A stretch of 20,419 nt of DNA from an uncultured Collinsella sp. Lineage in GTDB: Bacteria; Actinomycetota; Coriobacteriia; Coriobacteriales; Coriobacteriaceae. The position numbers and the translations under genes are program-made. Position 1 is the stretch's first letter. Every line of letters starts with the position of its first letter. The stretch is taken from positions 1 to 20,419 of the forward strand of contig CALBBA010000178.1 in the NCBI GenBank assembly GCA_937926755.1, in the 5' to 3' direction. Shown here piece by piece: positions 1-5,902 of this stretch. Under the pieces are notes generated by a model, which did no database searches, was not told the DNA's origin, and saw only the letters and a list, made by a program, of their open reading frames with translations.

Positions 1-158
1 CTCACCGTCGAGGGCGACCTGCCCAGCTCCCTCGCGATCTCCCTGCACGAGGCCCTGCGCTCCAGCATCCTCTGGACCGTGTCCCGCTCGTGCCTCGTGA
101 GCCTTCCGTAGGCCCTCGGGGCCGCTTTCGCGGAACCCTTCTTCCTCTTTCCGGACAT
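1..158 (-). CDS. IS30-family transposase, N-terminal part (partial, cut by window edge)
   Basis: Reading the minus strand from the ATG at 158-156 gives 52 codons that run off the left edge. The protein starts MSGKRKKGSAKAAP, a basic tail, followed by GRLTRHERDTVQRMLERR and then CREIARELGRSPSTV at about residues 38-52. This pattern (arginine-rich first helix, then a helix-turn-helix with REIA.ELGRS.STV) is typical of the N-terminal DNA-binding domain of IS30-type transposases. A good ribosome binding site, GGAGG, lies about 6 bases upstream on the minus strand, so the start is well supported. The DDE catalytic domain would lie outside the window, so it is not known whether the element is intact. 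It is the only recognised gene on the minus strand. A MerR- or resolvase-type HTH protein is a less likely alternative. Confidence 0.72.
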   Translation of the reverse strand, partial: MSGKRKKGSAKAAPRAYGRLTRHERDTVQRMLERRASCREIARELGRSPSTV

Positions 159-210
159 GCCGTCCTCCGATCTTCCGGGGCCGGCCGGTCCGGCCCTCAG
201 GGTATCGGGT

Positions 211-248
211 TCCCACATTCATCCGTACATGTACGGATGAATGTGGGA
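211..248. repeat. Perfect 38-bp palindrome beside the transposase
   Basis: Every base from 211 to 248 pairs with its mirror position. Each arm is 19 bases, beginning TCCCACATTCATCC, and the centre is GTACATGTAC. Symmetry ends at 210/249. It lies 53 bases upstream of the transposase start and has no T-run, so it is not a standard intrinsic terminator. It could be the terminal region of the insertion element, a regulatory operator, or the symmetrical target type that IS30-family elements prefer. The choice among these is inference; the symmetry is seen directly. Confidence 0.9.
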
Positions 249-290
249 GGTGTTCGGATGAAGTCGATAATCAAGGTATTAGGTTGTTTC

Positions 291-320
291 TTGAACTCGG
301 TAAGCCTGCGGTAAGATATA
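291..320 (+). promoter_or_regulatory. Candidate promoter for the glycosyltransferase gene
   Basis: TTGAAC at 291-296 resembles a -35 box. Possible -10 boxes are TAAGAT at 312-317 (15-base spacer) or GATATA at 315-320 (18-base spacer). The fit is moderate. It is the only reasonable sigma-70-type signal before the start codon at 355. Confidence 0.35.
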
Positions 321-354
321 CGGTTGTTTACGTAACGCGTTCTCGGGAGCCTGC

Positions 355-1650
355 ATGCTCGCCTTTTTACAAACTAACACGCCCATCGTGATCTTTAACC
401 AGATTGTGGTTACGCTGCTCACGGTCTGCTTTCTGTACCAGGTGGTCTTCTTTGTCATTGGCGCTCTTCGTGGCGAGGTCGCGCCTCCCAAGGCCAAAAA
501 ACTTCACCGCTATGCCTTCTTTATCGCGGCGCATAACGAGGAGGCCGTGATCGCCAACCTCGTTCGCTCCATCAAGGATCAGGATTATCCGTCCGAGCTT
601 ATCGAGGTCTTCGTGGTCGCCGATGCCTGCACCGACAACACGGCGCAGCTCGCGCGCGAGGCGGGCGCCATCGTTTATGAGCGCAACGACCTGGCCCGCA
701 AGGGTAAGAGCTGGGTCATGGACTTTGGTTTTGATCGCATCCTTAACGAGTATCCCGACACGTTTGAGGGCTATTTTATCTTCGATGCCGATAACGTCAT
801 CTCCCGCGATTACGTGTCCAAGATGAACGATGCCTTTGACCAGGGATTCCACGTGGTCACGAGCTATCGTAACTCCAAGAACTTCGGCAGCTCGTGGATC
901 TCGGCAGCTAATGCCACTTGGTACCTGCGTGAGGCGCGCTTTCTCAACAACGCGCGCAATATCTGCAAGACTTCTTGCGCTGTCTCGGGTTCGGGCTACC
1001 TCATCTCCGCCAGTGTTATCGAGGGTATGCACGGCTGGCAGTTCCACACGCTGACCGAGGATATTCAGTTCACCACGTTCTGCGCCATTCACGGCATTCG
1101 CATTGGCTATGCGCCGGCGGAGTTCTTTGACGAACAACCCGTGACGTTTAAGGCGTCCTGGAAACAGCGCATGCGTTGGACCAAGGGCTTCTACCAGGTG
1201 TTCTTTACTTACGGTAAGCACCTGGTCAAGTCGACCTTCCGCTACCATCGCTTTGCCGCCTACGACATGTTCATGACGATCGCCCCGGGTATGCTGCTGT
1301 CGCTCATCTCGATGCTCGCCAATGCGACGTTCCTGATCGTGGGTGGACTCTCGCACGGCTTTTTGGCTACCGAAGTCGAGATGCAGGCCTGTGCCGCTTC
1401 GCTCATTATGACCTTCGCCATGATGTATCTGACTTTCTTTATCCTGGCGCTGCTCACGACTATCTTTGAGTACAAGCACATTCACTGCCCGCAAAAGTGG
1501 CGTCTGGTGACTAACCTGTTTACCTTCCCGATCTTTATGTTCAGCTATATCCCCATCACGGTGGCCGCGCTGTTCCTGAAGGTCGACTGGGTCCCGACGC
1601 AGCACGCCGTCAGCGTTACCCTTGACGAGGTCATGCAAGGCGCCAAATAA
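355..1650 (+). CDS. Membrane-bound family 2 glycosyltransferase (processive type)
   Basis: The 431-residue protein should transfer sugars from a nucleotide-sugar donor to a growing glycan at the cytoplasmic membrane; the product is unknown. A hydrophobic segment spans about residues 12-38. The GT-A catalytic core follows (about 50-280) with the signatures of this family: a FIAAHNEE start, VVADACTDNT near 87-96, DADN at 144-147 (metal and UDP binding), TED at 234-236 (catalytic base) and QRMRW at 271-275 (the Q..RW motif of processive BcsA/NodC-like enzymes). About three C-terminal membrane segments lie near 303-332, 347-372 and 386-410. GGGAG lies 5 bases before the ATG. A terminator follows 8 bases after the stop, so the gene appears monocistronic. 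No PilZ domain, export partner or other polysaccharide gene is adjacent, so cellulose, poly-GlcNAc, hyaluronan or glycolipid products cannot be told apart. Confidence 0.88.
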   Translation: MLAFLQTNTPIVIFNQIVVTLLTVCFLYQVVFFVIGALRGEVAPPKAKKLHRYAFFIAAHNEEAVIANLVRSIKDQDYPSELIEVFVVADACTDNTAQLAREAGAIVYERNDLARKGKSWVMDFGFDRILNEYPDTFEGYFIFDADNVISRDYVSKMNDAFDQGFHVVTSYRNSKNFGSSWISAANATWYLREARFLNNARNICKTSCAVSGSGYLISASVIEGMHGWQFHTLTEDIQFTTFCAIHGIRIGYAPAEFFDEQPVTFKASWKQRMRWTKGFYQVFFTYGKHLVKSTFRYHRFAAYDMFMTIAPGMLLSLISMLANATFLIVGGLSHGFLATEVEMQACAASLIMTFAMMYLTFFILALLTTIFEYKHIHCPQKWRLVTNLFTFPIFMFSYIPITVAALFLKVDWVPTQHAVSVTLDEVMQGAK

Positions 1651-1658
1651 CCACCACC

Positions 1659-1705
1659 AAAACCACCGCAAAGGGGACAGGCACCTTTGTGGTGGTTTTT
1701 GCTTT
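1659..1705 (+). terminator. Intrinsic terminator after the glycosyltransferase, REP-like
   Basis: Bases 1659-1674 pair with 1684-1699 in a 16-bp stem containing one G-T wobble. The loop is the nine bases GGACAGGCA. A T-rich run follows (TTTTTGCTTTT). The stem is unusually long for a terminator, and the region reads AAAGGGGACAGGCACCTTT around the loop, which resembles dispersed palindromic repeats. Confidence 0.85.
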
Positions 1706-1720
1706 TGAGCAGCTGCTCAA
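1705..1720. repeat. Perfect 16-bp palindrome touching the ribosome binding site of the prepilin peptidase
   Basis: TTGAGCAGCTGCTCAA at 1705-1720 is a perfect inverted repeat. Its last two bases are the first two of the AAGGAGG ribosome binding site (1719-1725). It could be a protein operator or a small RNA hairpin affecting translation. Confidence 0.7.
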
Positions 1721-1731
1721 GGAGGTTTTCG

Positions 1732-2154
1732 ATGATCTATATCCCGTTTTGGATTTGCATCTTTGCCGGCGCGTGGATTGATGCCCGTGAGCGGCGGTTT
1801 CCCAATGAGCTTGCCGGCGCATGTGCCGTGGCGGCGTTAGCAGGCGTTTGGCTCGACAGGGGCGTTAACACTGCACTTGATCATGCCGGTCTTGCGGTCA
1901 TCGTCTACCTTGCCCTTATGCTTACTGAGTCGCTCTGGCGGCGCCTTCGTCAAGCCCCGGGGATTGGCATGGGGGACGCCAAAGCACTCTTCGCGCTTTG
2001 CACGCTCGACCCTATGGGTGGCATCGTGGCATTTGCCGTCGCACTCCTGGCCCTGGCCCTCTCCTGCCTCTTCACAAAATCGCGCTCCCTGCCATTGCTC
2101 CCGTTTTTAGTGCCGATTTTTGCCATAATCGAGGTCGTGGGCTGCACTCTGTAA
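1732..2154 (+). CDS. Single-domain type IV prepilin peptidase (A24 family, CpaA/TadV-like)
   Basis: The 140-residue integral membrane aspartyl protease should cleave the leader peptide of type IV prepilins or Tad/Flp pilins. Both catalytic aspartate motifs are present: D17 in DARERRFPN (residues 17-25) and D82 in GMGDAK (79-84). Hydrophobic segments lie near 3-16, 27-42, 48-65 and 91-135. It lacks the N-terminal methyltransferase/zinc domain of full PilD proteins, and its length fits the short CpaA/TadV class. The start at 1732 is chosen because AAGGAGG lies 6 bases upstream; the in-frame start 45 bases earlier falls inside the terminator. No pilin, ATPase or secretin gene lies nearby, so its substrates must be encoded elsewhere. 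No promoter fits between the upstream terminator and the start, so expression may depend on readthrough. Confidence 0.85.
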   Translation: MIYIPFWICIFAGAWIDARERRFPNELAGACAVAALAGVWLDRGVNTALDHAGLAVIVYLALMLTESLWRRLRQAPGIGMGDAKALFALCTLDPMGGIVAFAVALLALALSCLFTKSRSLPLLPFLVPIFAIIEVVGCTL

Positions 2155-2185
2155 CCGATTGCGCATCGTTCTTAAGGAGCATGCC

Positions 2186-3433
2186 ATGGCAACTAATCAA
2201 GAAACGGCCGCCATCAAGGCGCGTATGGACCGTATTCCTTCGGCGTTGTCGCCCGAGCTCGTCGAGCGCATTGCCGCCAATCGTGCTTCGGGCACTGTCA
2301 ATCCGTATCGTTGCAACGACGACCAGGTCATTCGTCGTGTCGATCGCGATGCGGACAAAGGCACGCTTATGCGTCCGGCGTTTATGCGCGATACCGAAAA
2401 AATCCTCCATCTACCGGCGTACACCCGTTATGCAGGCAAAACGCAGGTTTTTAGCTTTCGAAGCAACGACGACTTGTCGCGTCGTGGTCTACACGTGCAG
2501 CTCGTCTCGCGCATTGCGCGCGATATCGGTCGCGCCCTCGGGCTCAACTGCGATCTGATTGAAGCGATCGGTCTGGGTCACGACTTGGGGCACACGCCTT
2601 TCGGCCATGCCGGCGAGCGATTCCTCAACGATATCTATCACGAGCGCACGGGTCGTTATTTTTTCCATAACGTGCAGTCGGTCCGCGTGCTCGATGCGCT
2701 GTACGGTCGCAACGTGTCGCTTCAGACGCTCGATGGCGTGCTCTGCCACAACGGCGAGTACGAGCAGCGTGTGTTCGAGCTCTCGGACATGGGTTCCTTT
2801 GACCAGTTCGATCGAACCGTCGAGGATTGCATTGCCACAGGCTATAGCGCAATTGAGCACTTGCGCCCCATGACGCTTGAGGGCTGTGTCGTTCGCATCT
2901 CGGATATTCTTGCCTATGCGGGGCGTGATCGCCAAGACGCCATTGCGGCGGGCCTGCTGTCACCCGACGCTTTTGACGATGGGCTTGGCGGAGCATACAA
3001 CAGCTGGATTCTCACGCATGCCTCTATCGATATCGTCGAGCACAGCTATGGCAAGCCGCGCATCGAGATGAGCGAGGACCTGTTCGAGGAAATCCGCCGC
3101 GCTAAGCGCGAGAACTACGAGAAGATCTATAGCAAGGGCGGCATCGAGGGCGACTCCGAAACGGAGCTGCGCGAGGCGTTCGAAAAGCTCTATGACCGTT
3201 GCCTGCAGGATATAAACGAAGGCGACGAGTCTTCGTATATCTTTAAGCATCACATTTCGCGCATTGAGCGGCAGCTTTCCTACTACAATCGCACCTATGC
3301 ATGGCAGGATGATAAAGATCAGACCGTAGTGGATTACATTTCGAGCATGACGGACGGCTATTTCTGTGAGCTGACGAGCAAGCTGTTCCCGGGGCTGAAG
3401 TTTCCGCATCGTACCTATATTAACGAACGGTAG
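2186..3433 (+). CDS. HD-domain deoxyguanosinetriphosphate triphosphohydrolase-like protein
   Basis: The 415-residue cytoplasmic protein resembles dGTPases, which cut dNTPs to the deoxynucleoside plus triphosphate and so help control the nucleotide pool. The metal-binding HD site is clear: H103 in RRGLHVQL, H132-D133 in GLGHDLGHTPFGHAGE (128-143) and D240 in VRISDILAY. The GHDLGHTPFGHAGE signature is characteristic of the dGTPase family rather than of general HD proteins. The C-terminal half matches the associated helical domain of these enzymes in position. The start is placed at 2186 because AAGGAG lies 6 bases upstream. It begins 31 bases after the prepilin peptidase stop. A CATAAT at 2124-2129, inside the end of the previous gene, might be a -10 box, but I see no good -35. 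Substrate preference (dGTP or all dNTPs) cannot be read from sequence. Confidence 0.88.
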   Translation: MATNQETAAIKARMDRIPSALSPELVERIAANRASGTVNPYRCNDDQVIRRVDRDADKGTLMRPAFMRDTEKILHLPAYTRYAGKTQVFSFRSNDDLSRRGLHVQLVSRIARDIGRALGLNCDLIEAIGLGHDLGHTPFGHAGERFLNDIYHERTGRYFFHNVQSVRVLDALYGRNVSLQTLDGVLCHNGEYEQRVFELSDMGSFDQFDRTVEDCIATGYSAIEHLRPMTLEGCVVRISDILAYAGRDRQDAIAAGLLSPDAFDDGLGGAYNSWILTHASIDIVEHSYGKPRIEMSEDLFEEIRRAKRENYEKIYSKGGIEGDSETELREAFEKLYDRCLQDINEGDESSYIFKHHISRIERQLSYYNRTYAWQDDKDQTVVDYISSMTDGYFCELTSKLFPGLKFPHRTYINER

Positions 3434-3448
3434 TTCGTATATTTTCGG

Positions 3449-3454
3449 TATACT
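3449..3454 (+). promoter_or_regulatory. Candidate -10 box upstream of rarA
   Basis: TATACT at 3449-3454 is a near-consensus -10 element in the short gap between the dGTPase and rarA genes. No convincing -35 box sits 16-18 bases upstream, so the promoter assignment is tentative. Confidence 0.4.
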
Positions 3455-3478
3455 GTTGAGGAACAACGATTTTGATGG

Positions 3479-4843
3479 ATGCACGGGATGGCTATGGACG
3501 ACCTTTTTTCTGCCTCGACGCGCGAGCGTTCCTTTAAAAATGCGCCGCTTGCGGTGCGTATGCGCCCCAATTCGCTCGACGAGTATGTGGGCCAGCACAA
3601 GGCCGTCGGTAAGGGCTCATGGTTGCGTGCCGCGATCGAGCACGACGTGCTTTCGAGCGTGATTCTGTACGGGCCGGCCGGTACGGGTAAGACGACGCTG
3701 GCCCACATTATCGCCAACCATACCAAGAGCGAGTTTGTCGAGGTCAGCGCCGTCACGGGTACTGTGAAGGACCTGCGTCGCGTGATTGACGAGGCCAAGA
3801 CGCGCCTGAATACCTACGACCGCCGCACCATTCTATTCATCGATGAGATTCACCGCTTCTCTAAGTCGCAGCAGGATGCCCTGCTGCATGCAGTTGAGAA
3901 CCGTACCGTCATTATGATTGGCGCTACGACAGAGAACCCGTACTTTGAGGTCAACTCGGCACTGTTGTCGCGCGGGCGCGTGGTGGAGCTTGAACATCTG
4001 AAGGATGAGGATATCGCCACGCTTATTGAGCGTGCGCTCGAGGCACCACAGGGCTTGAACGGAAAGTTCTCGGCCGATGAGGATACGGTCAAGACCATTT
4101 GCACGCTGGCAGCGGGTGACGCTCGCTCGGCGCTCACGACGCTCGAGCTTGCGAGCGAGATTGCCGTCACGCGTCCCGATACCGAGGGAACGCCAGCGCC
4201 TGCGGCGGGGGAGCGCTATCCCATCACCGTGGATGACGTGAAGATCGCCAATCCGCGTCGTGGGTTTTCGTATGACAAAAACGGTGACATGCACTACGAC
4301 ATTATTAGCGCGTTCATCAAGTCCATGCGAGGCAGCGACCCCGATGCCACCGTCTATTGGCTTGCGCGCATGATCGATGCGGGGGAGGATCCCAAGTTTA
4401 TCGCTCGCCGCATTATGATTCAGGCTTCCGAGGATGTTGGCAACGCCGACCCGCAGGCGCTTTTGGTGGCGCATGCCGCGTTTAAGTCTGCCGAGGTCAT
4501 TGGCTATCCCGAGTGCCGCATTAACCTGGCTCAGGCTGCACTCTATGTGTGCTTGGCGCCAAAATCCAACGCGTGTGAGGCTTCGATCGATGCGGCGCTG
4601 GCCGATATCCATTCTAGTGGGCTTCGCGAGGTGCCGAGTTATCTGCGCGATCGCCATCGCCCGGGCAGCGATGAATACGGTGTGTATAAGTATCCACATG
4701 ATTATCCCGAAGGCTGGGTCGATCAGCGCTATTTGCCCGAGGGACTGGAGCGCGGCGTGTTCTGGCAGCCTGCCGGCCGCGGTTGGGAAGAATGGCGCGT
4801 AGAGCAAAGCGAACGCGACCGCAGCGGGAATGCACCGAAGTAG
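3479..4843 (+). CDS. rarA: Replication-associated recombination protein A (AAA+ ATPase, MgsA/RarA)
   Basis: The protein, up to 454 residues, is a RarA/MgsA-type AAA+ ATPase that acts at stalled replication forks and on single-stranded DNA ends. Numbered from the ATG at 3479, it shows Walker A GPAGTGKTT (65-73), Walker B LFIDEIHRF (119-127), sensor-1 GATTENP (148-154) and the arginine-finger region ALLSRGR (161-167). The C-terminal half carries the family tetramerisation and MgsA_C features, including ASEDVGNADPQALL and CRINLAQAALYVCLAPKSN. The start is uncertain: ATGs at 3479, 3488 and 3494 are all in frame, and GAGGA at 3458-3462 is rather far from each. Relatives usually begin MDDLF, which favours 3494. 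It follows the dGTPase gene by about 45 bases. All key ATPase residues are intact. Confidence 0.95.
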   Translation: MHGMAMDDLFSASTRERSFKNAPLAVRMRPNSLDEYVGQHKAVGKGSWLRAAIEHDVLSSVILYGPAGTGKTTLAHIIANHTKSEFVEVSAVTGTVKDLRRVIDEAKTRLNTYDRRTILFIDEIHRFSKSQQDALLHAVENRTVIMIGATTENPYFEVNSALLSRGRVVELEHLKDEDIATLIERALEAPQGLNGKFSADEDTVKTICTLAAGDARSALTTLELASEIAVTRPDTEGTPAPAAGERYPITVDDVKIANPRRGFSYDKNGDMHYDIISAFIKSMRGSDPDATVYWLARMIDAGEDPKFIARRIMIQASEDVGNADPQALLVAHAAFKSAEVIGYPECRINLAQAALYVCLAPKSNACEASIDAALADIHSSGLREVPSYLRDRHRPGSDEYGVYKYPHDYPEGWVDQRYLPEGLERGVFWQPAGRGWEEWRVEQSERDRSGNAPK

Positions 4844-4896
4844 CTGCTGATAATTTTGTCCCACGTTGCTGCTCTTGGCATGTTCGGTCCTCTTTG

Positions 4897-4905
4897 GGGT
4901 ACCAT
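4897..4905 (+). promoter_or_regulatory. Possible SigB/SigF-like or TACCAT -10 element before the sigma operon
   Basis: GGGTACCAT at 4897-4905 resembles the GGGTA(T/C) -10 of SigB/SigF-type promoters. Read instead as TACCAT (4900-4905), it pairs with TTGGCA at 4875-4880, a 19-base spacer, for a sigma-70-type promoter. For SigF a GTTC at 4882-4885 is the nearest -35 candidate but lies too close. Either reading is tentative. Confidence 0.35.
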
Positions 4906-4943
4906 GGAAATCGTCTGTATATCGATTCCTTCGGGAGGCTTGT

Positions 4944-5531
4944 ATGAGTCCCATTCAAATCGCCCTGCTGCTGCTCGCCGTTGCCGGCGTGTGGGCCATC
5001 GCTGAGCTCGCGCTTACCCTGCGCAAGACCCGCAATGTTGTCGACTCGCTCGATAAGACCGTGAACGACCTCAACAACACCATCGCCGAGGCTCAGCCTG
5101 TGGTGGCAAAGCTCGATGGCGCTGTCGATGAGCTTACGCCGGCGCTTGCCCAGATGGAGCCGCTGCTTAAGTCGAGCAAGACGGCAGTTGATGCCCTTAC
5201 CTCCAATCTCGTAGAGGTCGAAGCCGTGGTTCGCGACATTTCCGAGGTTACGGGCAGCATGGCCGAGGCCAGCAATGCTGTGTCGAGCGTGACCGACTCT
5301 GCCGCCGGTGCTGTGCAGAAGCTCTTCAATAAGGTGAAGGCTCCTGCAGCCGACGCCGATCGCAAGCTCGCCGCTGCCGCTGCGGAGGCCGAGCAGCCTA
5401 CCGAGCGCGTCCTAATTGGCGAGGACGAGGCCGCCGCGGGCGCCGATGATGGGCAGAAGTCTGTACCCAGGCCGGCTCAGTATTCCCCCTATCCGCCCGC
5501 CGAGACCTCTGAGGAGTCCTGCGATGAGTAG
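4944..5531 (+). CDS. DUF948-like membrane-anchored coiled-coil protein
   Basis: The 195-residue protein has one N-terminal membrane segment (about residues 4-22) and then a long helical region (about 27-135). That region is rich in heptad-like L/V/A spacing and NTI..AQPVV..LD..V.EL patterns, as in DUF948 proteins. The C-terminal third is Ala/Glu-rich and then Pro/Tyr/Ser-rich (QYSPYPPAE near the end), probably disordered. DUF948 proteins are thought to be envelope-associated; their function is unknown. The start at 4944 is fixed by GGGAGG (4933-4938) 5 bases upstream. That site sits in a possible 4-bp hairpin with a TTCG loop (4926-4937). It is the first gene of the sigma-factor operon and overlaps the next gene by 8 bases, which suggests translational coupling and a shared role in envelope stress. 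The family assignment is from pattern only. Confidence 0.7.
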   Translation: MSPIQIALLLLAVAGVWAIAELALTLRKTRNVVDSLDKTVNDLNNTIAEAQPVVAKLDGAVDELTPALAQMEPLLKSSKTAVDALTSNLVEVEAVVRDISEVTGSMAEASNAVSSVTDSAAGAVQKLFNKVKAPAADADRKLAAAAAEAEQPTERVLIGEDEAAAGADDGQKSVPRPAQYSPYPPAETSEESCDE

Positions 5532-5901
5532 CGAAGCAAACTGCCCTATCACGCTGACCGTTGCCGGTGACCCGCGTCTCGCTCGCCTTGTGCGCATGAC
5601 GGCAGCCAACGTTGGTGCCCTGTGCTCTATGTCTGTCGATCGCATCGAGGACATCCGCATGGCTGCTGAGGAGGCTTTCATCTTTGGTTGCACCGCGGTC
5701 GACTGCGATGACATCACCATCAAATTCGATGTCGATGAGACCCACGTTGGCATGACTATTACCTTTGGCGACCAGGCTACGGTCGATGAAGACGACCAGG
5801 CTGCGGTGTATGCCGAGCTCATCCTCGCGAGCGTGTGCGACTCCTACGAAAAGACTGCGGCGCCCCTAACGCTTTCCCTCGACCTCAAGGCGGATATCTA
5901 A
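5524..5901 (+). CDS. RsbW/SpoIIAB-like putative anti-sigma factor with degenerate ATP site
   Basis: The 125-residue cytoplasmic protein aligns by eye with the GHKL-type anti-sigma kinases RsbW and SpoIIAB. It has a beta-strand start (ITLTVAGDP), a helix LARLVRMTAANVGAL, then the N-box region RIEDIRMAAEEAFIFG (40-55) and a strand THVGMTITFGD. The partner gene starts one base after its stop and encodes a SigB/SigF-type sigma factor, the usual position for such a regulator. In RsbW the N-box reads E-A-C-T-N; here the Mg-binding asparagine position is F54. The glycine-rich lid (GGLGL in RsbW) is replaced by an acidic stretch, VDEDDQAAVYAEL. At 125 residues it is shorter than RsbW (about 160). It may bind the sigma factor without phosphorylating anything. 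Its start at 5524 overlaps the preceding gene by 8 bases. Confidence 0.65.
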   Translation: MSSEANCPITLTVAGDPRLARLVRMTAANVGALCSMSVDRIEDIRMAAEEAFIFGCTAVDCDDITIKFDVDETHVGMTITFGDQATVDEDDQAAVYAELILASVCDSYEKTAAPLTLSLDLKADI

Positions 5902-5902
5902 T

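Larger units (their letters stand above)
159..354. other. Gene-free stretch between the transposase and the glycosyltransferase
   Basis: It holds the transposase ribosome binding site (about 163-170, minus strand), the 38-bp palindrome (211-248) and a weak candidate promoter (291-320). The motif CGGATGAA occurs at the right side of the palindrome (near 234) and again near 255, which might mark an element boundary. I see no RNA gene or credible ORF here. Confidence 0.5.

Noticed and set aside
90..314. A 74-codon plus-strand frame over the transposase start and palindrome
   Set aside because: It has no ribosome binding site, reads through the palindrome, and conflicts with the better-supported minus-strand transposase start.
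367..1671. A 434-codon minus-strand frame opposite the glycosyltransferase
   Set aside because: The opposite strand encodes a protein with clear GT2 motifs. The antisense translation has no family features and starts inside the terminator.
3475..3477. ATG at 3475 as the rarA start
   Set aside because: It is out of frame with rarA.
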